A DNA stretch of 64,000 nucleotides from contig CAWGST010000001.1 in the NCBI GenBank assembly GCA_963825315.1, forward strand, positions 2,604,001 through 2,668,000. Reading direction: 5' to 3'. Positions within the stretch are counted from its first letter, which is position 1. Every line of letters begins with the position of its first letter. Positions 7,696 through 15,852 of the stretch are shown here, one piece after another. The DNA comes from DASRLE01 sp963825315 (GTDB taxonomy: Bacteria > Verrucomicrobiota > Verrucomicrobiia > Limisphaerales > Palsa-1400). The notes below the pieces were generated by a model. That model saw only the letters and a program-made list of their open reading frames with translations. It searched no databases and was not told where the DNA came from. Position numbers and translations under genes: made by a program.

Positions 7696-9640
7696 CACGG
7701 CTGGCTCATGAGGAAGTGGAAGTTGCCTAAAGACAGGAGGTTATTCACTTTGGACTGGACACCGGTTTGAAACTTTTTTAACCTGTGGACATGTCGAAAC
7801 CTACTCGCATGCCGCAAGCCAGCGAACAAGTCGTGTTGGAGGAACTCCAAGTTGAGTTGGTCAACCTGGACGAGTTGCCGCGATTTCAGTCGTTGCTGCG
7901 ACGGCATCATTATCTTGGAGGGATCAAGCCGGTGGGCGAGCGGCTCTATTATGTGGCCGCCTGGCGCGGCCAGTGGCTGGCCTTGTTGGTCTTTTGTGCA
8001 GCGGCCAAACATTTGCGTCATCGGGAGAAATGGATTGGCTGGACGGAAGCGCAGCGGCGCAAGCGGTTGGGCTTGGTCACGAACAATGCGCGTTTTTTGG
8101 TTCTGCCGCAGTGTCACTATCCCAACCTGGCGACGCGGGTCATGGGTCTGTGTTTGGGGCGGTTGCCGCGGGACTGGCAGGCGCGCTACGGTCATCCGGT
8201 GTGGCTGGCAGAGAGCTTTGTTGACACGCAGTTGTTTCGGGGCACGGCCTACAAAGCCAGCGGCTGGACCGAACTGGGACCGACCCAAGGCTATGGCCGT
8301 TGCCAGCAGGACTACTATGTCAAACATGACCGGCCCAAAGCGCTCTTTATCAAAGAACTCAAGCAGAACGCCCGACGCAGTTTGTGCGCCGACCACCTGC
8401 CGGCGGCGATGGCGGTGGTGGTGGAAAGCAAGGTTCCGCCGCCGCCGATGATGCGCACGGGAGAACTGCGCTCGTTGCGCGATCATTTTGCCTCGGTGCC
8501 GGACTTTCGCGGACGGGTGGAAAGCTATCCATTGAGCGGCGCGCTGGCCATGGTGGCCTGCGCCCATCTCTGCGGCGCTCCGCGCGGCCACCGGGACCTG
8601 AAGGCATTTGCGCGGCGTTTTACCCAGGCGCAGTTGCGTGCCTTGGGGGTGCGGCGCGATCCCAAGACCGGTCGCTATCCTTCTCCCAGCAAAGCCACTT
8701 TCGGGCGGGTGTTGCAGGCGGTTGATCCGCTCCGGGTGGAAGCGGCGTTGCTGGACTGGCAGGCCCAGGTGCGAGGCCCGGCACCGCCGGGGCAGTCGCT
8801 GGCCGCTGATGGCAAGGAGCTGCGTCACGCGCAAGGCGCACAAGTGGTTACGCTCACTCACCCGGCCAGTCAATATTATCGCGGCAGCCAGTTGGTTGAG
8901 ACCAAGTCCAATGAAATCCCCGCCGTGCGTCAGTTGCTGGAGCGGGTGGAGGTGGCGGGGTCTCTGATCGGCATTGACGCCTTACATACCCAGCAGGAGA
9001 CGGCGCGGCAAATCGTGCAGGAAGCCGGGGCCGATTATTTATTGACGGTCAAAGCCAACCAAAAAGAACTGCGCCAGACCCTGGCCCAACGGCTGCCCAA
9101 ACCGGAGCAGCTTTTTTCCCCCTCCAGAGCCGTTGCCGCCGCCTTGGGCACACACGGGGCCACAGAAGAATCGGGGCCGCAAAGAAATCCGCACCCTTTG
9201 CGCATCGGTCATTAACCCGGAGCAAGCCTGCTTCCCGGGAGCAGCCCAAAGCGCGATCGTTCTGCGACAGGGCTTGGGCGATAAGCCCGACACCCAGTAT
9301 CTGCTGACCAGCCGCGAGCCGGAACGCTTGCCCGCCCGCCAGTGGCTCGACGAGCAACGCAATTATTGGGGCATCGAAGCCGGATTGCACCAGCGCTTGG
9401 ACGTGAGCGCCGACGAGGATCGCAGCCGGGTACGCCATCGCAACGCCGCCTGGGTTTTGAGTATGTTCCGCCGCATCAGCGTGAGCCTGTTCATGCACTG
9501 GCGCGCGCAAAACTCCAGACGGGCCAAGGCCACCTTGCCCGATTTCCACGAAGAAATGGGCTTGGACCATCAGCGCCGTGCCTTCGCCCTCGTCAACTCG
9601 AAGAAATCCACAGCTTTGGAGGGTTCATGAGCCAGCCGTG
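7696..9640 (+). mobile_element. ISAs1-type element with DUF4338 domain, copy 1 (1945 bp)
   Basis: The ends are CACGGCTGGCTCATGA and its exact reverse complement. A 9-bp target duplication, GACCACAGC, lies at 7687-7695 and 9641-9649. The element appears identical over its length to copy 2 at 51444-53388 wherever compared, so it moved recently. Removal of the element plus one target copy restores the cyclase-like reading frame (GVLW/SQSSDG). Confidence 0.93.
7791..9630 (+). CDS. DUF4338 (DruA-like)-ISAs1 transposase fusion, frameshifted
   Basis: Residues 1-210 match the DUF4338 family (RRHHYLGGIKPVGERLYY, WLAESFVDTQLFRGTAYKASG), known from DruA of the Druantia defence system. From about residue 220 an ISAs1 transposase follows: LRDHFASVPDFRG, D in LAADGKELRHA, D in IGIDALHTQQE. 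The first frame stops at 9215. The remainder (to 9630) lies in another frame and contains the catalytic-E segment YWGIEAGLHQRLDV. The frame change lies at a T6-C5 run near 9112-9122 and needs a +1 or -2 shift. The second copy has the same junction. ATG 7791 is preferred over GTG 7785. Confidence 0.85.
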
Positions 9641-9789
9641 GACCACAGCACACCCGCGTTTTGATGCATCGCGGTCGCAAGGCGACTGTTGTATTGTTGA
9701 AAGAGCTTGCTCCAAGCGGGCTTGGGTGATCCCTTCTTGAGTTTGGTGCTGTTCAGCACGTCTAAATAGAGAATTGCTTCTTGGCTCAT
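9641..9789 (-). pseudogene. Class III cyclase-like fusion gene, 5' fragment
   Basis: This is the N-terminal 49 residues of the gene continued at 7695-6573. ATG 9789 opens MSQEAILYLDVLNSTKL, which carries the first metal-binding Asp and the following Ser-Thr of class III cyclase domains. An in-frame TTG at 9819 is an alternative start. The fragment ends in GVLW at the 9-bp target duplication of the ISAs1-type element. Without that element it joins SQSSDGAIYTF in frame. Confidence 0.75.
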
Positions 9790-10021
9790 GATCGTATTCA
9801 GTATCGCTTTACGAGTCAACAGGTGATGGGAGTGAAGACCCTCTGGCTCTTTGGTTGTCTGCCTGCCTCAAATGTTGGTCATTATCCCGCTCCTCGCCCC
9901 AAGGGGAGCCGGGCGGGTTTTGGCCATGGTCTATACCCCACTTGATGTTTTGTCGCTTGCGGAGCACGTCGGCTTCAATGAACGGGCGGATGTTCATAAA
10001 CGGGTCCCGCATATTCGCATA
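9790..10021. other. Short relic region upstream of the cyclase-like gene
   Basis: A minus-strand frame (MNIRPFIEADVLRKRQNIKWG..., near 9985-9920) has no recognised family. The promoter of the cyclase-like operon must lie here or further upstream, but no clear -35/-10 pair was seen. Confidence 0.4.
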
Positions 10022-10160
10022 TCATCGTTTCCTTTCCGTATCGCGTAGCAGGTTCGCCAAAGAACCCGCAGCAGCCAAGTTCAATCGTTCGGCAATCCAG
10101 TTTAAAGCCACGGTCGTTTCCTGGCGCAACCGGCACCAGCGCCACTTTCTTTTTAGCCCG
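10022..10160 (-). pseudogene. C-terminal remnant of a REP-associated (Y1) transposase
   Basis: The minus-strand frame ends RQETTVALNWIAERLNL.AAGSLANLLR and stops at 10022. This is the characteristic tail of REP-associated tyrosine transposase proteins of the IS200/IS605 type. The HUH catalytic part is absent; upstream sequence in the same frame has no family resemblance. Confidence 0.55.
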
Positions 10161-10313
10161 GCCCGCGCGCGTTGTCCACTGCCAAATCCGCCTTCGCGGC
10201 AACGGCTTCCACCGTCGCGGAAACCGCTATGGAGGACAAGACGGCGCGACAAAGTGCTTTTGATTCGCGTCAGCGGTTGTTGGCGACTTCCTTGAAGCGG
10301 ATTTTGCTCCCCG

Positions 10314-10667
10314 TCACACAACGGCCCGCACCTTTTGGCGGTCAAGTTCGACGAGCGAGTTTTGTTCCAGCGCGGAGAGAATGGAGGACAGATGGGTTTG
10401 AAACAGCGCTTTGAGGTCGCGGGTGCGAATGTTGCCTGTTCGAACGAGCAGCAATTTCCACGGCTTTCCGTGCAACAAATGCGAATGATAAAAATCCGAA
10501 TCTTTGGTCACGACCACACGCTGTTCCCGAAGCGATAGCTCGTTGAGTATTTCGTCAGGGGTCCGGTTTTGTGCCGTCAATTGGCTGGTATGAATCGCGT
10601 CGTGCCCCGCCGCCCGCAGCAAGGCGCACAAACCAGGCGGCAGGTGCGCATCAACCACGAATTTCAT
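10314..10667 (-). CDS. DUF5615 PIN-like toxin
   Basis: The 117-residue product begins MKFVVDAHLPPGL and contains VVVTKDSDFYHSHLLHG and LLLVRTGNIRTRDL. This is the DUF5615 (Mut7-C/PIN-like) fold with its conserved early Asp and central Asp pair, a presumed RNase toxin. It overlaps the upstream DUF433 gene by four bases (10664-10667), the normal arrangement of this TA type. It appears full length and intact, unlike the relic at 3267-3408. Confidence 0.85.
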   Translation of the reverse strand: MKFVVDAHLPPGLCALLRAAGHDAIHTSQLTAQNRTPDEILNELSLREQRVVVTKDSDFYHSHLLHGKPWKLLLVRTGNIRTRDLKALFQTHLSSILSALEQNSLVELDRQKVRAVV

Positions 10668-10897
10668 GCCAGCGCCAGATGCTGGCTTTTAAGTTTGAGC
10701 GATTGCGCGGCGAATTCCAGACACGCCCGCAAATCGTCGCGTTCCAGATCGGGGAATTCGCCCAGCAGGTCTTCAAACGTGTCGCCGGCGACGAGATATT
10801 CCAGCATGGACTCGACCGGATACCGCAAATGCCGGATGGCCGGTTTGCCGTGGCAAATCTCCGGATCAATCGTGATGCGGGACAAAAGTTCGCTCAT
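10664..10897 (-). CDS. DUF433 family antitoxin
   Basis: From ATG 10897 the product is 77 residues: MSELLSRITIDPEICHGKPAIRH..., followed by YLVAGDTFEDLLGEFPDLERDDL. This is the DUF433 (COG2442) winged-helix antitoxin pattern, including the 'P.I..G.P.I.G' type segment and the 'FP.L...D' segment. An upstream in-frame start at 10966 was rejected because the extra 23 residues do not belong to the family. It is expected to repress its own operon and neutralise the DUF5615 toxin. Confidence 0.85.
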   Translation of the reverse strand: MSELLSRITIDPEICHGKPAIRHLRYPVESMLEYLVAGDTFEDLLGEFPDLERDDLRACLEFAAQSLKLKSQHLALA

Positions 10898-11133
10898 CTC
10901 CCATACTATAACCGCACTGCATGAAAATGACAAGCATCCCACTGATCCTTTCACTTTCATGCTCATATTCGTTTTCCTTTGCCGCTTTTGATCTGGAACT
11001 TCCCATTTTACTCATGCCGCGTGCAACCCGTCGCAAAAGGGTTTGTTCGTTGATCGTCCGCATCGGCACAAGGTCATCCGGTTCCAAATTTCATGGGTTT
11101 TGCCATCGGCGGAAATTACCGGGATGTTCGCAG

Positions 11134-11703
11134 CTACTTTGATTGGGGCTGCCGGAGTCGCTCAGTCCACTCGGCCAGATTGTGGAGCAGGTTGCGGATG
11201 TGGTCTTTCGTTTTCTCATCGGTCAGGTTCCCCTGCGCGTCAAACCGCCCGGCGGCATTGCCGATCATGACTTCCGGCTGGTTGATGGGAAATATATTCA
11301 GCGTCACGAACACCTGGCGCAGATGATATTGCGCCCGCGCCGTGCCAATGTTCCCAACCGAAGCGCCCATGATGGCCGCCGGCTTCCCGGACCACGCGCT
11401 GTCGCCGTAAGGCCGGGACGCCCAGTCAATCGCGTTCTTCAACACGCCCGGAATCGAGTAGTTATATTCGGGCGTCGCAAACAACAGCGCGTCCGCGGCG
11501 CGAATCCGCTTCTTTAACTCCACCACTTTGACGGGCGGATTTTGTTCCTCGTCCTGATTGAAGCCGGGGATGCCATCAAGCTCAAAGATGTCGAGGGTGA
11601 CGCCTTCGGGCACGAGTTGCCCGGCGGCGCGCAGAGCAGAACGGTTAAATGATTGACGCCGAAGACTGCCGGCGATGCCGAGGATGGTGATGGGTTTGTT
11701 CAT
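11134..11703 (-). CDS. NADPH-dependent FMN reductase (chromate/quinone reductase-like)
   Basis: The 189-residue product shows the flavodoxin-like FMN reductase signature: GSLRRQSFNRSAL at the phosphate loop, TPEYNYSIPGVLKNAIDW, and the GKPAAIMGASVGNIG segment. Length and motifs match the YieF/ChrR group, cytoplasmic enzymes that reduce quinones, FMN or chromate with NAD(P)H. It stands alone between the TA module and the GH44 gene. The physiological substrate cannot be read from the sequence. Confidence 0.88.
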   Translation of the reverse strand: MNKPITILGIAGSLRRQSFNRSALRAAGQLVPEGVTLDIFELDGIPGFNQDEEQNPPVKVVELKKRIRAADALLFATPEYNYSIPGVLKNAIDWASRPYGDSAWSGKPAAIMGASVGNIGTARAQYHLRQVFVTLNIFPINQPEVMIGNAAGRFDAQGNLTDEKTKDHIRNLLHNLAEWTERLRQPQSK

Positions 11704-11765
11704 TTATTTTTCCTGGTGTTTGATTATCCGATTCTTTGAGTTGTTAACTTTCCCGGCAGTTGGCG

Positions 11766-14139
11766 CTACGGCACCCAAACCGCACGATAGAAACGGGGCG
11801 CGTTGGTGGTGGGAAGCACCAGCAACAGGGGGCTGTTGGTGAGCAGGTTGGTCTGGACCGGCAACCAACTCCTCAAATTGCCCGAACTCTGCATGATGTA
11901 ACTTTGGCCGGTCTGGCCGCTCAACCAGACGTTGAAGGTGTTGGTGGAGCTGACCGTGCCCGGCGCCAACTGCGGCGGGGGCGGATTCGTCCCGGCAGGC
12001 AGAACGAAGAGCGTGATGCTCTGCGGCGGCAGGGAGTTGCTGAAGCTGTTTCCCGTCAGGCTGAGGTTGGAGAGCTGCGTGATGACGTTGGAGGCATTGA
12101 GTTGCCACAACCGGGCCGTGCCGCTGGAATAGAAGTTGGAAATGGCCATGGTGAACGGCTGAACGCCCGTGAGTTGCTTGTTGATGACCATCACCGTCAG
12201 CGCGCCGTCCACCGAGCGAACGGCGGCAAACGTCGAAATGTCATCCGGATCCGTGCCCGTGGCCGAAACGCTCGTGTCCCCGAAAGTGGATTTGTTGCCG
12301 TCGTAGTTGCGGTACATTTTCATCGCGTTATAGGTTGGCGTCCCTGTGCCCGGTGCCGTCCAGCGCGTGGCCAGGTCCAGGCTTTGCCAGCCGAAGATGC
12401 CGAGCAGGTCGGCTTGGGCGGTGGCGCCGCTGATGTAAGCCTCGGCGCCCCAATTGTATTCCGTGACGCCGATTTTGGTGCCGGGATAACAGGCGGAAAC
12501 CCAGCCTTTCATGCGCGGGATCAGCATGATCACGCTGTTGATCCAACTGGTGTCCACATAGTTCGAAATCCCAGAACTGGCGCGTGGACTGGTTGCGCTG
12601 CAATTCCGTCACCGTGGAAACATCGTCCGCGCCCACGTCGCCTTCCTGCGGGTAGCAATGCAAGGTGAAGTAATCCAGCAACCGTTGTCCCGTGTTTGTG
12701 TCATGCTGATGAAACTGGTTGAGCAGCCAAGGCATGTAATCCCACCCGCCGTTGGCGCCCCGGTCGGGATAGTCGGCCGGGTTGGAGTCGTCGTGTTGAA
12801 CGGACCATTGCTGGTCGCAGCCGCTGTAGAAATAACCGTTCCAGCCATATTCTTCCGGCCCCAGCACGAGGGCGTTGGGGTCGTTGGATTTCACCATGCT
12901 CGCGGTCGCAAGCATCTTGTTCCAGATTTCCTGCATGGTTGGGCCAGCCGGATGGATGTCCTGGTGCGTTGAGTACCAGATGCTGTGCTCGTTATCCATC
13001 AAGTAATAACCCACTCCACCGTTGGCGGACAAGCCCCAGTTGCCGATCAAGTGTTGCACATAACCCTGCTGGAAGGCTGTAGTGGTGGCGTAATTTGCAT
13101 CGTTCGGATCGTTCCAGGTGATGGGTGAGTTGTTGGTGACGCTAATGCCGTTGCCGGCATTGGTCAGCCACTGGTCAACGGAAGTTTGCAGGCCGTATTT
13201 GGTCACGGCATAACTGTAGAGTATGCTCCGGTTGTTGCCGAGTTTTGGCGACCAGCCGATCATGGGGATGGTTATCATCGGCTGGGCGCCACCGTATTTG
13301 CTGTTGGCCACGAAACTGTCCGCGGTGGCCCCGGGCGTGGAGCTGGAATCAGGGTAACTTTCAAAATAGTAATCCGCGTCGAGATTGTGGGCGTTGGTCT
13401 GCCAGTTGTAGCGGGACTCGTTGTTTCCACCCGACCGGTTCATCGTGAAATTCAAATCCGAAAGCTGGTTCGACGTCGCAAAGGCAACCCCGTAGATCTG
13501 CGGACTGATCGGGTGCTGATTCAGTTGGGCGTCAATGGTGATGGCCACACCCGGATTCGTTGCCGCCGTTGCGCCAACCACCAGCGTGATGTCGTCCACA
13601 TAAAAAGGAGCCAGTTGCGCGCCAGTCCGGCTTTGAATCACAAAGCCATCGAGGTTGGGTTTGTTCGCCGCCCCCAAGGCCGCCAGGGAGATGGTGATCT
13701 GCTGCCAATTCGTGAACAGCGGGGAGAGCAATACCGCGCCGGGCTGACTGCCGCCGTTGAGACTCGCCTGCACTTGCAACGGCTGCCCTCCATTTGCGCC
13801 GCCGTTGATCCAGAAAATCAGGTTGGTGAACAGGGTCGAATCAAAAGCGGACTGATGCAGGGACAGGCCCTCGTAGTTCGTGCAAACCACGCTGATCGAA
13901 TACGCGCCGGAATGAACCGGGCTGGTGTTCGCAAAATTCACCGTGGCCCAACTCCAATTCTGCCACCCGTTCTGCAAGGAATCGGCGTAAATCGTTTCAT
14001 TGGATTGGGCGGCCAGTCGAAGGGCCGTGGCCACCACCAGCACGGCGCCCAGATGCCAGGCTCCCTGGTTCGCCAGCCGCCGTTGGTGATGATTTTTGAT
14101 GAAATCAATGGTATCTGACCGACGACATAATGTCAACAA
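11766..14139 (-). pseudogene. Secreted glycoside hydrolase family 44, frameshifted
   Basis: An N-terminal hydrophobic segment ending LRLAAQS is a likely signal peptide. A beta-sandwich, CBM-like region follows (to about residue 190). The GH44 catalytic domain has the acid/base Glu in YYLMDNEHSIWYSTHQDIHP and the nucleophile Glu in GVTEYNWGAEAY. The C-terminus (NLRSW...FYRAVWVP) is a module frequent in Verrucomicrobia secreted proteins. The frame changes near 12560: one frame reads QFWDFE and the next continues YVDTSWINSV. One extra base would explain it, either an assembly error or a recent inactivation. GH44 enzymes cut xyloglucan or beta-1,4-glucans. No ATG fits the start; TTG 14139 is a guess. 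Confidence 0.85.
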
Positions 14140-14163
14140 TCAAGCCATGAACCAATTTGCCTA

Positions 14164-14288
14164 GAGCGGTTCAAGAAATGGTGTAGCCGAAACGAGGGTG
14201 GTGGGGCGCGCACTCCGTGCGCGCCGCGGCGGGCAGCGGAGTGCCCGCCCTACCATGTAATGCGGCTACAGTATTTGTGGAAACGCTC
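14164..14288. repeat. 125-bp MITE, copy 1
   Basis: The element has IS630-like ends (GAGCGGTTCAAGAAATGG... and ...TTTGTGGAAACGCTC) and a TA before its left end at 14162. The interior contains two hairpins, GGCGCGCAC-TCC-GTGCGCGCC and GGCGGGCA...TGCCCGCC. Only a single base difference from copy 2 was noticed. The right TA is lost here (CTCCGG instead of CTCTA). Confidence 0.85.
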
Positions 14289-14337
14289 CGGGGCCTTCCG
14301 CCTTGCCAGCGGCTCAAAAATCAGCGACGCTGCCCGC

Positions 14338-15669
14338 ATGTACCGCCTGGCGTGGATCATGGGCGTTATCGGATTGCCGCTCTCGCATTACTGGCTGGCG
14401 GCAAAAATCGAGCCTTTCTACTCCTCGATCTATTGTTTTCTCTGGTGGTCTTATATTTTTGCGGCGGATTTTGCGGTTTTCTTGCTCCGGGGAAAGTCGC
14501 TCTTGCGCGATTGTCCGGGGGAATTCCTGGTTCTCTGCATCTGGTCGGTTCCCCTGTGGCTGCTTTTCGAGATCGTGAACCTTCGCATCGAGAACTGGTA
14601 TTACGTCATGGCGCCCTGCACTTTGCCGGCGGCTCTCATCTATATGGTTCTTGGGTTCGGCTCGGTGCTGCCCGGAATCTTTGAGACCTCGGAGTTGGTC
14701 GTTGGGGTGATCGGGAAGTGGGCGCCCGGGGGCAAAATCATAGGCCGGCCATTTCCAGTGCCCGGCTGGAACTTGGCCATCCAAATGCTCATCGGGGCGG
14801 CCATGCTGGTTTTGCTGCTGGTCTGCCCAAAATCTTGCGGCTGCATGGCGTGGGGATTCGCCTTTTTTCTGGTTGATCCAATTTGTTACTGGCTGGGAAG
14901 AACAGAACGGACCCACGCGGGACGCAGTTTGCTGGGCCAATTAGCCTCGGGCGACAACACCCGGTTGGTGGCGCTCCTGGCGGCTGGACTTGTATGCGGG
15001 GGGCTTTGGGAGGGCTGGAACCTCGGGGCGCGCACGAAGTGGATTTATTCGGTCCCCTTCTTCGACGAATTGAAAATCGGCGAGATGCCGGTCCTGGGTT
15101 TTCTGGGCTTCCCGCCCTTTGCTTTGGAGTGTTACGCGATGGTCAATCTGTTCAGCTTCTTTCGCGGCGGCCGCAATTGGGAACTGAGCGCCGCGGAGAA
15201 CCGGGAGCGTCGCGGCATGCCGGCCTGGGGCGTCGCTGCCTGCGCGCTGCTGCTGCCCGTGGGCATCTTCTTCGCCGGCGTGGCCACCATGCCAACGGTG
15301 GCTTCCTTCTCCGTGCCGTTGGACTGGTATTTTCACTCCGCCCTTGGAACTCAAGGCGTCGAGGCCTTGCGGGAGCGCGGCGCCTTGCAGGGACACCAAT
15401 TTCTGAAGCTGAAAGACCGCCCGCCCGAAATTGACGCCGCGCTCTGGGCGCGCATGCGGCAAATCGCGCGCATGGGGGAACTGAAAGGGATGGGACTGGC
15501 CAACGCGCTGGCGCTGGAGAAATTGAAGATCACCCGCATCGAAGATCTGGCAAGGCAGAATCCGGCGGATCTTGCGTCGAGGCTCAACCGGCTTGGCGGG
15601 ACCGTTCGCGCCGAGGAAGCAAAAGTTTGGATTCGGGCCGCTGGAAAGCAGGCTTCGGACGCCCGCTAG
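14338..15669 (+). CDS. Polytopic membrane protein with C-terminal helix-hairpin-helix domain
   Basis: About ten hydrophobic segments span the first 330 residues, without a recognised transporter or enzyme motif. The C-terminal 60 residues (LKGMGLANALALEKLKITRIEDLAR...) resemble the DUF4332-type helix-hairpin-helix module. ATG 14338 is chosen because it precedes the first membrane segment; an in-frame ATG at 14260 lies inside MITE copy 1. The stop codon TAG is formed by the TA target site plus the first base of MITE copy 2, so the native C-terminus may have been altered. Function unknown. Confidence 0.65.
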   Translation: MYRLAWIMGVIGLPLSHYWLAAKIEPFYSSIYCFLWWSYIFAADFAVFLLRGKSLLRDCPGEFLVLCIWSVPLWLLFEIVNLRIENWYYVMAPCTLPAALIYMVLGFGSVLPGIFETSELVVGVIGKWAPGGKIIGRPFPVPGWNLAIQMLIGAAMLVLLLVCPKSCGCMAWGFAFFLVDPICYWLGRTERTHAGRSLLGQLASGDNTRLVALLAAGLVCGGLWEGWNLGARTKWIYSVPFFDELKIGEMPVLGFLGFPPFALECYAMVNLFSFFRGGRNWELSAAENRERRGMPAWGVAACALLLPVGIFFAGVATMPTVASFSVPLDWYFHSALGTQGVEALRERGALQGHQFLKLKDRPPEIDAALWARMRQIARMGELKGMGLANALALEKLKITRIEDLARQNPADLASRLNRLGGTVRAEEAKVWIRAAGKQASDAR

Positions 15670-15793
15670 AGCGGTTCAAGAAACGGTGTAGCCGAAACGA
15701 GGGTGGTGGGGCGCGCACTCCGTGCGCGCCGCGGCGGGCAGCGGAGTGCCCGCCCTACCATGTAATGCGGCTACAGTATTTGTGGAAACGCTC
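15669..15793. repeat. 125-bp MITE, copy 2
   Basis: This is the second copy of the element at 14164-14288, with TA on both sides (15667-15668 and 15794-15795). It is in the same orientation and carries the same two internal hairpins. It begins at the stop codon of the membrane-protein gene. Similar ends in IS630 element A suggest that IS as a possible source of transposase. Confidence 0.88.
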
Positions 15794-15852
15794 TAATGGG
15801 GCAAAACCATATCGAGGAATTTCGTGGCTAACGCAATTCGCAATCCTTCGAT

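Noticed and set aside
6558..8873. Minus-strand 771-codon frame
   Set aside because: Its N-terminal 390 codons are antisense to the ISAs1-type transposase. Only the part after 7695 is a real coding fragment.
10866..11087. Minus-strand 73-codon frame before the DUF433 gene
   Set aside because: It is low complexity, overlaps the real antitoxin in another frame, and has no recognised domain.
13186..14118. Plus-strand 310-codon frame
   Set aside because: Antisense shadow of the GH44 gene; no domain recognised.
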